Assembly: GCF_000814475.1 (NCBI RefSeq) | Contig: NZ_JSVC01000002.1 | Location: 219,655-283,654 of the forward strand | Source: Flavihumibacter solisilvae | GTDB taxonomy: Bacteria > Bacteroidota > Bacteroidia > Chitinophagales > Chitinophagaceae | DNA: 64,000 bases | Direction: 5' to 3' | Shown here: positions 35,828-44,561 of the stretch, piece by piece | How the letters are laid out: every line of letters starts with the position of its first letter | How positions within the stretch are numbered: position 1 is the stretch's first letter | The notes under the pieces: generated by a model | The model's database searches: none | What the model was told of the DNA's origin: nothing | The model's input: the letters and a program-made list of their open reading frames with translations, nothing else | Translations under genes and position numbers: made by a program

Positions 35828-36376
35828 TTACCCGTTTTGTTCCCGCGTTTCTTCTCCCTTTTGTTCCCGGAACCAGTCCGCATAGCGCATGTAATTGTGC
35901 GCAATCCGGTCAATTTCACCACTGATCTGGCTTCCACTGATGTCTTTTATCTTTTTGGCCGGCACCCCAGCATAAATACTGTTTGGTTCGCATACCGTGC
36001 CTTCCAGTACAACTGCTCCCGCAGCTATGATGGTATTGCTGTGAACAACCGCATTATCCATAATGATTGCTCCCATTCCCACTAAAACATTATCATGAAT
36101 GATGCACCCGTGGATGATGGCGTTATGTCCTACAGAAACGTTGTTTCCCAGTATAACTTTGGTTTGCTGGTATGTTGCATGTACTACAACGCCGTCCTGG
36201 ATATTTACTCTGTCTCCCATCCTGATGCTGTTCACGTCTCCCCTTACAACTGCGCTGAACCATACACTGCAGTCGTCTCCCATTACAACATCTCCGACGA
36301 TCGTGGCATTTGGTGCGATGTAGCAATTCACACCAAACTGTGGATACACTCCGTCTACATGCATTATAAGCGGCAT
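35828..36376 (-). CDS. Gamma-carbonic anhydrase family protein
   Basis: A 182-residue left-handed beta-helix protein of hexapeptide repeats (NATIVGDVVMGDDCSVWFSAVVRG and following). The metal-ligand histidines of the gamma class sit in VVVHATYQ, VGHNAIIHG and nearby. YrdA/CaiE-type relatives may have weak or no anhydrase activity. The ATG at 36376 (MPLIMHVDGVYPQFG) begins the domain; the frame to 36469 is not used because it crosses the divergent promoter region. Confidence 0.9.
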   Translation of the reverse strand: MPLIMHVDGVYPQFGVNCYIAPNATIVGDVVMGDDCSVWFSAVVRGDVNSIRMGDRVNIQDGVVVHATYQQTKVILGNNVSVGHNAIIHGCIIHDNVLVGMGAIIMDNAVVHSNTIIAAGAVVLEGTVCEPNSIYAGVPAKKIKDISGSQISGEIDRIAHNYMRYADWFREQKGEETREQNG

Positions 36377-36406
36377 AATATGTCTGAGGTTTGATACAAA
36401 TATCAG

Positions 36407-36414
36407 CATCTTTG
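36407..36414 (+). promoter_or_regulatory. Candidate -7 element for the aminotransferase gene
   Basis: CATCTTTG, one mismatch from TAnnTTTG, 16 bases before the ATG. No convincingly spaced -33 TTG. Confidence 0.35.
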
Positions 36415-36430
36415 TGCAATAAAGCTGATT

Positions 36431-37612
36431 ATGAATCAACGGCAGATCTTTCTGCAGCACGTCGCACAAACTTCACCTGCACCACTTGCACTGGAAATAG
36501 TTAAGGCGAGCGGTGTTACGCTCACAGATAAATCCGGCAGGGAATATATAGACCTGATCGCGGGCATCAGTGTTTGCAATGTCGGTCATTGCCATCCAAG
36601 GGTTGTCAAAGCAATCCGCCAGCAGACTTCCCAATACCTCCATCTTCTCGTATATGGGGAATTCATCGAAACGCCGCAGGTACAATATGCAAAGCTGCTT
36701 ACAGATCACCTCCCTGATTCATTGAATTGTGTGTACTTCACCAATTCAGGCGCGGAAGCAGTGGAAGGTGCCATGAAGCTTGCCAAACGTGTTACAGGGC
36801 GCACAACGATTATCGCTTTCAACCAGTCGTACCATGGTTCAACGCAGGGTGCCCTGAGTATAATAGGGGACGAATACTGGAGAAATGCTTTTCGTCCCTT
36901 ACTGCCAGGCATATTGCATATGCAGTATAATGACTTTTCCATGATCGACAGTATCGACCATAATGTGGCATGTGTGATCCTGGAAACTGTGCAGGCGGAA
37001 CGGGGAATATTTGCACCTTCGAAGGAGTGGCTATCGGCATTGCGCAAACGATGTTCTGAAGTTGGCACCTTGCTGATCATGGATGAAATTCAGACTGGGT
37101 TCGGACGCACCGGTCACCTTTGGGGATTCGAGGCATTTGGAATTGTGCCGGATATAATTCTCCTTGGTAAAGCGCTGGGTGGCGGAATGCCACTGGGAGC
37201 TTTTATTACAGACAAGAAGCTGATGGATGCACTAACTGACAAGCCGGTACTTGGACATATCACAACCTTTGGTGGTCATCCTGTCTGTTGTGCAGCAGGT
37301 ATGGCTGCGATGAAAGTATTGCTGAAGGAAGACCTGATCGAAAAGGTGGCCGCAAAAGAAGTTCTTTTCCGCCAGTTGCTTCAGCACCCTGCTATCCGGG
37401 TGGTAAGGTCACGCGGTTTATTGATTGCTGTGGAGTTTGATACTGCAGAGACCTGTAAAAGGATAATTGACCGCTGCATTGAGAATGGTGTTCTTACAGA
37501 CTGGTTCCTGTTTGCTGCAAATTGCCTGCGCATTGCACCACCACTGACGATCTCTAAAAAAGAAATTAAACGGACCTGTGAAGTACTCCTGCATGCAATG
37601 GGAAATGTTTGA
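36431..37612 (+). CDS. Class III aminotransferase (PLP-dependent)
   Basis: A 393-residue fold-type I enzyme. Substrate and PLP motifs include YFTNSGAEAVEGAMKLAKR, FNQSYHGSTQGALS, MDEIQTGFGRTG (cofactor Asp) and LLGKALGGGMPLGAF with the Schiff-base Lys near residue 246. The closest well-known relatives are acetylornithine, ornithine and related omega-aminotransferases; specificity cannot be assigned from sequence alone and the neighbours do not form an arginine operon. It is monocistronic and divergent from the gamma-carbonic anhydrase operon. Confidence 0.9.
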   Translation: MNQRQIFLQHVAQTSPAPLALEIVKASGVTLTDKSGREYIDLIAGISVCNVGHCHPRVVKAIRQQTSQYLHLLVYGEFIETPQVQYAKLLTDHLPDSLNCVYFTNSGAEAVEGAMKLAKRVTGRTTIIAFNQSYHGSTQGALSIIGDEYWRNAFRPLLPGILHMQYNDFSMIDSIDHNVACVILETVQAERGIFAPSKEWLSALRKRCSEVGTLLIMDEIQTGFGRTGHLWGFEAFGIVPDIILLGKALGGGMPLGAFITDKKLMDALTDKPVLGHITTFGGHPVCCAAGMAAMKVLLKEDLIEKVAAKEVLFRQLLQHPAIRVVRSRGLLIAVEFDTAETCKRIIDRCIENGVLTDWFLFAANCLRIAPPLTISKKEIKRTCEVLLHAMGNV

Positions 37613-37677
37613 AACGACTAGCTTACCATGTTGAATGCAACAGCGTGTTCCTAATACTTCAGCCAGGTAGGGATGCA

Positions 37678-39249
37678 TCAGTGGGTTTTAGTTTGTATTT
37701 CGGGTAGATAGTGAAGAGCAACCGACCTGAAAGCGGATACCTGCTCTTCTATCCATTCATCTCCATGACCATATTCCTTGGCGAGCAATGTTGCAACCAC
37801 CGTTGATGATTCAATTGCAGCTTTTGCATTAAGCAATAATGCCCTTGTCCTTCGCGATAAAGCATCTTCAACGGTCATGCACATTTCTTCACGTGCCGCC
37901 CATATAATGCTGGCTTTGGAATAGGGGAGGGAAGGATGGATCTTTTCAGCCATCGCGGGTTCATGATGTTCAATTTCCCGGATAAAAGCCAGGTCACTTC
38001 CATAATAGTAAGCCGCATCATGATACCCATTCACAACCTGTGCGCCATGTATACTCAGATCCTGTGTTACGCATGGTATATCGGGCAGCCTGTTCTGTTG
38101 AATGGCAACCCGCAACACATCTTCAGCCATTTTCCGGTAAGTTGTCCATTTGCCACCGGTTATGCTGATCAGTCCGCTCTCACTCGTTTCGATAAAATGA
38201 TCCCGCGATAATGCGGCAGTACTTGCAGCCGAGCCTTTCACAAGCGGGCGAAGCCCTGAAAACACCGACCGGATATCTTCACGTTTGGGGTCACCGGCAA
38301 GGTATTTACCTATCTGGTGCAATATGAAGTCAATTTCCTCTTCTTTCGGAATTGGTTCGGCGACAGGTTCGCTGACCGGGATGTCGGTTGTTCCGATGAT
38401 AAGTTGCTGGTGCCAGGGCACGGCAAACAACACCCGGCCATCGGAAGTTTCCGGAATAAGGATTGCCGTATCACCGGGAAGGAAGGATTTGTCTACAACC
38501 AGGTGTGTTCCCTGGCTCATGGTCAGCACCGGCGAACGCGATGGGTCATCTTCCTGCCGGAGCACATCAGTGAAGATACCTGTGGCGCTGATTACTGTGC
38601 CTGCAAGTATTTCGTGAGAGTCGTTATTCAGCTGGTCACGGGCAAGCACACCCGATATCTTTCCATTTGTTTTCAGCAGCTTTTCTGCCTTCATGTAATT
38701 AAGCACAACAGCTTCCTGTCCGGCCGCAGTCTGCGCCATATTGATGGCCAGCCTCGCATCATCAAATTGACCATCATGAAATAACACGCCACCGCGCAAG
38801 CCTTCCGGGTCAAGGGTAGGTGCATGCTGCAATGCTTCTTCACGCGAAAGAATTACCGAAGGCCCCAGCCCCAGGTTGCCCGCCATCCAATCATATATTT
38901 TGAGTCCGAGTCCGTAAAATGGACCTTCCCACCATTTATAATTCGGTAGCAGGAACGACTGGTTCTTTACAAGGTGTGGTGCATTCTGTCGCAGCAAACC
39001 TCTTTCCTTCAGCGCTTCCATCACAAGTTTTACATTTCCTTGCTGCAGGTATCTTACGCCTCCATGCACGAGTTTGGTTGAACGTGATGATGTTCCTTTT
39101 GCAAAATCGTGTTGCTCTACCAGGATTGTACTGTATCCACGTGACGATGCATCAATGGCGATGCCCAGGCCGGTAGCCCCTCCACCGATTATGCACAGGT
39201 CCCAGTGCGACCTGGAGTTCATCCTGCTTAGCATTTCTGAACGTTTCAT
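37678..39249 (-). CDS. glpD: Glycerol-3-phosphate dehydrogenase (FAD)
   Basis: A 523-residue membrane-associated flavoenzyme oxidising glycerol-3-phosphate to dihydroxyacetone phosphate and passing electrons to quinone. The FAD-binding motif is CIIGGGATGLGIAIDAS (about residues 19-35), with GTSSRSTKLVHGGVRYLQQG and SGLRPLVKGS characteristic of GlpD. The C-terminal helical cap contains EEMCMTVEDALSRRTRALLL. It follows glpK by four bases, so the pair forms a glycerol-utilisation operon. No glpF transporter gene is present. Confidence 0.95.
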   Translation of the reverse strand: MKRSEMLSRMNSRSHWDLCIIGGGATGLGIAIDASSRGYSTILVEQHDFAKGTSSRSTKLVHGGVRYLQQGNVKLVMEALKERGLLRQNAPHLVKNQSFLLPNYKWWEGPFYGLGLKIYDWMAGNLGLGPSVILSREEALQHAPTLDPEGLRGGVLFHDGQFDDARLAINMAQTAAGQEAVVLNYMKAEKLLKTNGKISGVLARDQLNNDSHEILAGTVISATGIFTDVLRQEDDPSRSPVLTMSQGTHLVVDKSFLPGDTAILIPETSDGRVLFAVPWHQQLIIGTTDIPVSEPVAEPIPKEEEIDFILHQIGKYLAGDPKREDIRSVFSGLRPLVKGSAASTAALSRDHFIETSESGLISITGGKWTTYRKMAEDVLRVAIQQNRLPDIPCVTQDLSIHGAQVVNGYHDAAYYYGSDLAFIREIEHHEPAMAEKIHPSLPYSKASIIWAAREEMCMTVEDALSRRTRALLLNAKAAIESSTVVATLLAKEYGHGDEWIEEQVSAFRSVALHYLPEIQTKTH

Positions 39250-39253
39250 AGGG

Positions 39254-40753
39254 TCATGTTTCGTCAGCCCAGGCTATGCTGGCTTTGATCGCCCGGTTCC
39301 AGCCCCGTATCAGGGGTTCCATTTCCTCCATGGTCTTGTCCGGGTAGAAATATTTGTCAGCCTTCCATTGCTGCTGTATATCCGCAATGCTTTCCCAATA
39401 CCCGACTCCCAGTCCTGCCAGATATGCTGCTCCAAGTGCCGTTGTTTCGTAAACCTGTGGTCGTACAACCGGTACCTGCAGCACATTACATTGAAATTGC
39501 ATCAGCAGGTTATTGATCGTTGCACCGCCATCTACACGGATCTCCTTTATAGGCATACCTGCATCTGACTCCATTGCTTTCAATACATCCCGAACCTGGA
39601 AAGCAATACTTTCAAGTCCCGCCCTTGCGATATGAGCTTTAGATGTTCCCCGGGTGAGACCGAAAATCGTACCTCTCGCCTGTTGGTTCCAGTGTGGTGC
39701 CCCCAGGCCCGCAAATGCCGGAACTATATAAACTCCGTTCGTATCGCTGACGCCGGTTGCAAGCGTTTCAATATCGGCAGAAGCCCTGATCATGTACAGC
39801 CCGTCGCGAAGCCATTGCACGATCGCTCCGCCGATAAAGATGCTTCCTTCGACAGCATACTCAACGCGGTTATTGATTTTCCAGGCGACTGTAGTCAACA
39901 GGTTGTTGGCCGACCTCACGATCTGTTCTCCCGTATGCATCAAAAGGAAACAACCTGTTCCATAAGTGTTTTTAACCATTCCCGGCTGTGTACATTGTTG
40001 GCCGAATAATGCAGCCTGCTGATCCCCGGCAATTCCGGCTAATGGAATGTTTACATTTTTTACTATCGCTTCGGTAACGGAGTAGATCCTGCTGCTGGGA
40101 ATAATCTCGGGTAGTAATGATGCCGGAATATCAAAAAGTTTCAGGAGATCCGTGTCCCACTCGCATGTCTGGATATTCATCAGCATGGTGCGGGATGCGT
40201 TGGATACATCTGTCACATGTACCTTCCCGTTAGTAAGTTTCCACGACAGCCAGCAGTCGATGGTTCCGAATGCCAGTTCACCCTTTACAGCCCGTTCTCT
40301 CGCCCCCGGCACATGATCAAGTATCCACTTCAATTTGGTTGCTGAAAAATAAGCATCAGGCACCAGGCCGGTTTTTTCCTGGAGCATTGGAGTGAGCCCT
40401 TCATTTTTTAACTGGTCACAGTAGTCTGCAGTCCTGCGATCCTGCCACACAATTGCATTATAGACAGGCCTGGAGGTGGAACGATCCCATACAACCGTAG
40501 TTTCGCGCTGGTTCGTAATTCCAATTGCAGCTACTTCACTGGTGGTGATTCCCGCCTTTGCGATCACTTCTGCAAGCACAGAAAATTGTGAAGCCCAGAT
40601 CTCTTCTGCATCATGCTCGACCCAGGCAGGATGTGGATAAAGCTGTGTGAACTCTTTCTGTGCAACCTGGATTATGTGCCCGTTTTTGTCAAACAGAATG
40701 GCTCTTGAGCTTGTAGTTCCCTGGTCAAGCGCGAGGATAAATTTTTCCGGCAT
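39254..40753 (-). CDS. glpK: Glycerol kinase
   Basis: A 499-residue FGGY-family kinase that phosphorylates glycerol. The N-terminal phosphate loop is [18 protein letters not shown]; later come [17 protein letters not shown] and [10 protein letters not shown], and the GlpK ATPase region [17 protein letters not shown] with [17 protein letters not shown]. The ATG at 40753 ([16 protein letters not shown]) gives the normal family length; the 19 upstream codons are not conserved in style. Catabolic operon with glpD immediately downstream. Confidence 0.96.
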   Translation of the reverse strand: MPEKFILALDQGTTSSRAILFDKNGHIIQVAQKEFTQLYPHPAWVEHDAEEIWASQFSVLAEVIAKAGITTSEVAAIGITNQRETTVVWDRSTSRPVYNAIVWQDRRTADYCDQLKNEGLTPMLQEKTGLVPDAYFSATKLKWILDHVPGARERAVKGELAFGTIDCWLSWKLTNGKVHVTDVSNASRTMLMNIQTCEWDTDLLKLFDIPASLLPEIIPSSRIYSVTEAIVKNVNIPLAGIAGDQQAALFGQQCTQPGMVKNTYGTGCFLLMHTGEQIVRSANNLLTTVAWKINNRVEYAVEGSIFIGGAIVQWLRDGLYMIRASADIETLATGVSDTNGVYIVPAFAGLGAPHWNQQARGTIFGLTRGTSKAHIARAGLESIAFQVRDVLKAMESDAGMPIKEIRVDGGATINNLLMQFQCNVLQVPVVRPQVYETTALGAAYLAGLGVGYWESIADIQQQWKADKYFYPDKTMEEMEPLIRGWNRAIKASIAWADET

Positions 40754-40821
40754 GCAGGCTGGGTTTTGCATTTTAAGATAAGCAAAAACCACAAGATATC
40801 CGTTCGTCATGCGAATTACAT

Positions 40822-40902
40822 TCAGGTCAATAAGTCAATAGGTCAATAAGTGATTCTTTTTCGTTCACTTATTGACCTATTAAGCTATTCGCTTATTAAA
40901 TT
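40822..40902. repeat. Inverted pair of octanucleotide arrays forming a 17-bp perfect stem
   Basis: The + strand reads GTTCACTT, ATTGACCT, ATTAAGCT, ATTCGCTT, ATTAAATT as consecutive 8-base units (40863-40902). The minus strand of 40822-40853 reads ATTGACCT, ATTGACTT, ATTGACCT in the other direction. Their inner parts pair perfectly over 17 bases (40837-40853 with 40865-40881, 11-base loop). No T tract follows on either strand, so a plain intrinsic terminator is unlikely. It lies between the DUF5686 gene and glpK. Confidence 0.65.
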
Positions 40903-40911
40903 ATCGCAGTT

Positions 40912-43437
40912 CTAGAAAGCTAACCTGAAGCTGCCAAAGACACCAAACCTTGCAACCTTTTCAGGTGGCAGTGGCTGAGGTAGTACGCGCCACACGAAAT
41001 CGAGCCGGAACACCTTGAAGATATTATCCACGCCAGTGCCCAATTCCATATACATCTTTCCGCCAAGGTTCTTGAAATTGTTTTCTGGTGTCAGGAAATT
41101 CAGGTTATAGTTGGCCTGGCTTATATCAGTTGTAATAGCCTTGGCACTCCAGAACTGGCGGAACTTCAGCTTTCTTGTTATGGGGATATAACGAAACAGG
41201 CCATTGCCGATGTTGTGTTCGATATTGAATCCCGCATATTGGTCACCGATATACTCCCAGCGCTGCATCAGGTTGAATGCATACTTGTTATAGTAATAAA
41301 TTTCGTTGCCGGGTATTACGTTAAGCATCATGTATGGCAATGTGCCTGAAACCTTTCCACCGAATACATTATAGTAGAGACTGCCAAACGGTGCGATCTT
41401 CATGTAATCAGATACGCTGAGGTAGAACTTGTCATATTTATAATTGCTGTTAAACACCCCGGGAATTCCCCTGGCGTACAGGAATTCAACAATAGGATAC
41501 GGGCTTCCCAGGCTGAACCTGTTGAAATTACTTTCCAGGAATCTTTCATTGTAACCGAACCGCAGCCGGATTCCGGCTTCGAAGTTATTCAGCGCTTCTC
41601 CCTTTCCGCCATTCGTTTCAAATAGTTCCTTTGGCGGCAGGTTCATCAGCGGGTCAAATTTCTTGTTTATGGCCATGAAAGTCGCAGAGATGCCGGGACT
41701 CCATTCCTTGAAATATTCCACTTTGGCTTCCTGGATCTGCATGAATTTAATAGGGACTCCCTGCTTACGGATCGCCAGGGCAAAGATGTTGTCTGTACTG
41801 ATCTCATCATAATACACCTGCCCGTTGTCAAGATCTTTCGTGAAACTCGCATGGATATGTGACCTTGGTGATCGCGTCAGGATATATTTTGCCTCCAGCT
41901 TTCCTTTAAATGCCTTATCGCCAAAACCATACGCAAGGTAACCATGCAGGTAAAGATCCTTGTGGAATTTCGGGTTGGTGCCGAGATCAAAACGCATCCT
42001 GAAACCTTCCCATTGGTTTCCGGTGAACCAGTTATACCATGGGCCGATTTCAAAATTGCCCACATTCTTGTATCCTGTGGCCAGGAAGTTGATGGTATTT
42101 ACATATCTCTTAAAGAGAGGCATTTTCCGGAGCGTATCTATCATGGCGTAAATGCCCTGCTCATTTTTGCTGAGCTCTTCATGTCGTGAATCCGACCAGA
42201 ACGTGTCGGCTTTTTGCATGGCACCCGGTGCAAAAAGGATCTCAGACTGCACCTTGTTCTTAGAGATACTGTCTCTGATGTACTGCTCATTCACAATCAC
42301 ATCCCGATAGGTTGTTGTCTTACGCCCGATGGCACCAAAACCACTTTTGCCGAGTGGAGCGATATCCACAACGAACTTATCCTTACCCAGGAACCAGGTG
42401 CTGTCATTGATCATTCTGTATTCCTGGATCAGGCTTAACTTGTCAACGAAGTTGATGTTTGCTTCCTTGCTGAGATGGAGCGTCATTTTTTGGATCGCCC
42501 AGGTGGTATCATGCACCCAGCAGTCCCCGTTGAAGGTATTTTCGCCTTTTCTCTTCGGAGTGAAAAGCATATGGATCAGCCGCCGCCCGGCAACATACTG
42601 TGTATCCAGTACTTTATAACTGTAATATGCGTCGCCGTTATCGCTGATGGGACTGATAAACTGCTTGTCGAATACCGGGATGAAATTGTTGTACACATTC
42701 ACATTCTGCTCGGTTCCGCCAAGAAGCTTGCTTATGCTCTCATTGTTGATGCCGATCGTTTTAACCGCCTTAATGATCTCCCGGGTCTTCCAGGGCGATT
42801 TCTGGTAGTAATAGTCTGAAATTGTTTCTGTCAGGTACACTGGCAGAAAGGGTTGGCCTTCCGTAGTATCTATATTGTCGAAAATAAATCCGAACGGTTT
42901 AAGCGGACCAAACTCCTTTAGCTTTTCTTTTTTGATGCGGTTGAGATCAAGCTCCAGTTTGTTATACAGTTCATAGGAGAAGCTGGTGTACCTGTAACGG
43001 TCATTTAAAGGCTTTCTCTTTACGATCCGCTTCCACATCAGGTAGCCTCGGTCGATCTTTTTTTTCACCACCACTTCGCTCGTTACCTTGCCCCGCTCCA
43101 TCGCTACTACCAGTTCGAAGGACGCGCCATTGTCATTGCTGAACCTTGCAGCCACTTCGGGGTTGATCGGGATCCGGACATCCTGGTAACCCACATAAGT
43201 GATTTCCAGGGTGTCATTTGGCCATGTATCGAAATGAAAGGAAAAAGCACCTGCAGAATCTGTAAGCCTGCCCTGGTGGGACCGGGTAAACTTCATTGAT
43301 GCAAAAGGAATGCGTTCATCACTCAGCTTATCTTTAACGTATCCACGGATGGTCCTGCTCTGTGCCTCGGCGAATAAGGTTCCAAGAAGAAAAGTCAGCA
43401 CCCCGACGGCACGTATGCTATTGGGTCTCAATTCCAT
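40912..43437 (-). CDS. DUF5686 outer-membrane protein with carboxypeptidase-like regulatory domain
   Basis: An 841-residue exported protein. After a signal peptide (AVGVLTFLLGTLFAEAQ) a CarboxypepD_reg-like beta-sandwich spans about residues 28-115 (IRGYVKDKLSDERIPFASMKF, GAFSFHFD, ITYVGYQDV). The rest, about 120-841, is the DUF5686 region: a middle domain with DTTWAIQKMTLHLSKEAN and a C-terminal barrel ending FGVFGSFRLAF. The family is Bacteroidota-specific and of unknown function, related in layout to TonB-dependent receptors but without a plug. It ends near the inverted octamer repeat. Confidence 0.88.
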   Translation of the reverse strand: MELRPNSIRAVGVLTFLLGTLFAEAQSRTIRGYVKDKLSDERIPFASMKFTRSHQGRLTDSAGAFSFHFDTWPNDTLEITYVGYQDVRIPINPEVAARFSNDNGASFELVVAMERGKVTSEVVVKKKIDRGYLMWKRIVKRKPLNDRYRYTSFSYELYNKLELDLNRIKKEKLKEFGPLKPFGFIFDNIDTTEGQPFLPVYLTETISDYYYQKSPWKTREIIKAVKTIGINNESISKLLGGTEQNVNVYNNFIPVFDKQFISPISDNGDAYYSYKVLDTQYVAGRRLIHMLFTPKRKGENTFNGDCWVHDTTWAIQKMTLHLSKEANINFVDKLSLIQEYRMINDSTWFLGKDKFVVDIAPLGKSGFGAIGRKTTTYRDVIVNEQYIRDSISKNKVQSEILFAPGAMQKADTFWSDSRHEELSKNEQGIYAMIDTLRKMPLFKRYVNTINFLATGYKNVGNFEIGPWYNWFTGNQWEGFRMRFDLGTNPKFHKDLYLHGYLAYGFGDKAFKGKLEAKYILTRSPRSHIHASFTKDLDNGQVYYDEISTDNIFALAIRKQGVPIKFMQIQEAKVEYFKEWSPGISATFMAINKKFDPLMNLPPKELFETNGGKGEALNNFEAGIRLRFGYNERFLESNFNRFSLGSPYPIVEFLYARGIPGVFNSNYKYDKFYLSVSDYMKIAPFGSLYYNVFGGKVSGTLPYMMLNVIPGNEIYYYNKYAFNLMQRWEYIGDQYAGFNIEHNIGNGLFRYIPITRKLKFRQFWSAKAITTDISQANYNLNFLTPENNFKNLGGKMYMELGTGVDNIFKVFRLDFVWRVLPQPLPPEKVARFGVFGSFRLAF

Positions 43438-43522
43438 AAGGAGACAAAAATACTACAAGTCATTAACGCAGTTTAACATTTAACAGTTGTGTAAAAGCGG
43501 GAAGAATTTTGAGATCCGGATG

Positions 43523-43555
43523 CAAAGTGCTTACTTTGAAGACCAAAGTACTTTT
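43523..43555. promoter_or_regulatory. Clustered CAAAGT palindromes upstream of the membrane protein/regulator pair
   Basis: CAAAGT (43523-43528) faces ACTTTG (43533-43538) across GCTT. A second CAAAGT (43544-43549) directly abuts ACTTTT (43550-43555), one base short of a full palindrome. The two sites are 21 bases apart, two DNA turns, and the ATG follows at once. Likely an operator for the winged-helix protein encoded by the second gene. Confidence 0.5.
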
Positions 43556-44185
43556 ATGTCAACGAATATTTCCGGACTGAATACACTGCAGGACATCCGC
43601 AACATGATGGAAAAAAGCAGTCGTTTTATCAGTCTCAGTGGCTGGAGCGGCATATCGGCGGGCATTTGCGGGCTTGCAGGAACCTGGTTCGCCTGGCAAC
43701 GGATCAACGCCTTTCATGCACAGGCAAACAGCGCTTCATCCCAATGTATTGATTGCCTGAAAACTGATCTGCTGGTAATCGCCTCGCTGGTTTTTGCGGC
43801 GGCGTTTGCCACGGCATTTTTTTTCACCTTTTTGCGCAGTCGCCGTGACGGCGGTGTTCTGTGGGGACCGGCAGCACGCAGGCTGCTGTGGAATACCTTG
43901 TTCCCCATGTTAGCTGGTGGGCTCGTAATATTGCGACTGGTAAGCCTGGAACAATACGATATAATTATTTCAGTATCATTGATCTTTTATGGACTGGCAT
44001 TGATCAATGGCAGCCGGTACACCATCGGGGAAGTGAGGTACCTGGGTTATGCGGAACTGGCAACGGGCTTGATAAGCCTGTGGTTGCCGGAGTTGGGATT
44101 ATCCCTTTGGGCTATTGGCTTTGGATTGCTGCATATCGTATACGGCATTGCCATGTGGTGGAAATATGAACGAACAGGTAACTGA
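43556..44185 (+). CDS. Membrane protein of unknown function, partner of a winged-helix regulator
   Basis: A 209-residue protein starting MSTNISGLNTLQDIRNMMEKSSRFISLSG (ATG 43556). Several hydrophobic helices are visible at about 32-50 (ISAGICGLAGTWFAW), 73-92 (LLVIASLVFAAAFATAFFF), 107-128, 133-152 and near the C terminus (LWAIGFGLLHIVYGIAMWW). A Cys pair in SQCIDCLKTD lies in the first loop. Its stop is two bases before the regulator gene. Function is unknown; the arrangement suggests a sensor or effector paired with a local repressor, which is inference. Confidence 0.75.
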   Translation: MSTNISGLNTLQDIRNMMEKSSRFISLSGWSGISAGICGLAGTWFAWQRINAFHAQANSASSQCIDCLKTDLLVIASLVFAAAFATAFFFTFLRSRRDGGVLWGPAARRLLWNTLFPMLAGGLVILRLVSLEQYDIIISVSLIFYGLALINGSRYTIGEVRYLGYAELATGLISLWLPELGLSLWAIGFGLLHIVYGIAMWWKYERTGN

Positions 44186-44187
44186 AA

Positions 44188-44490
44188 ATGATGAAGAACC
44201 CGATAGAGCATTTAAACAAGATATTCGACAGCCGTATCCGGCTGGGGATAATGAGCGCACTTATGGTGAATGAATCAGTGAACTTCAATGAACTTAAAGA
44301 ACTTATCGATGTTACCGACGGCAACCTTGCGACGCACGTTAAAACATTGGAGGAAAGCGGATACATAAAGGTTCAGAAAGGATTTATCGGCAGGAAAACA
44401 AACACCACTTACTCCGTGACAAAAGCGGGGGAGAAAGCATTCAAAGTGCACCTGGACGCACTTGAAAAAATGATCCGCTCAATAGGATAA
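44188..44490 (+). CDS. Winged-helix DNA-binding transcriptional regulator
   Basis: A 100-residue single-domain regulator. NKIFDSRIRLGIMSALMVNESVNFNELKELIDVTDGNLATHVKTLEESGYIKVQKGFIGRKTNTTYSVTKAG is the winged-helix pattern of the HTH_34/MarR-like group that lacks an obvious ligand domain, with a C-terminal helix for dimerisation. It is co-transcribed with the membrane protein upstream and is the natural candidate to bind the CAAAGT palindromes before that gene. A very strong bidirectional terminator follows. Confidence 0.85.
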   Translation: MMKNPIEHLNKIFDSRIRLGIMSALMVNESVNFNELKELIDVTDGNLATHVKTLEESGYIKVQKGFIGRKTNTTYSVTKAGEKAFKVHLDALEKMIRSIG

Positions 44491-44499
44491 TTATTGCTG

Positions 44500-44554
44500 T
44501 ACTGAATAAAAAAAAACTGCACATCGACCGATGTGCAGTTTTTTTTATTCAGTA
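44500..44554. terminator. Long bidirectional terminator between convergent genes
   Basis: TACTGAAT, nine A and ACTGCACATC on the left mirror GATGTGCAGT, eight T and ATTCAGTA on the right, a stem of about 25 bp with a one-base bulge. The A and T tracts lie inside the repeat, so it works for the regulator gene on + and for the propeller/barrel gene on minus. Confidence 0.9.
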
Positions 44555-44561
44555 TGATGGA

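Noticed and set aside
35611..35937. A 108-residue version of the small lipoprotein
   Set aside because: The upstream extension overlaps the 3' end of the carbonic anhydrase gene and hides the lipoprotein signal; the ATG at 35781 gives a clean signal peptide.
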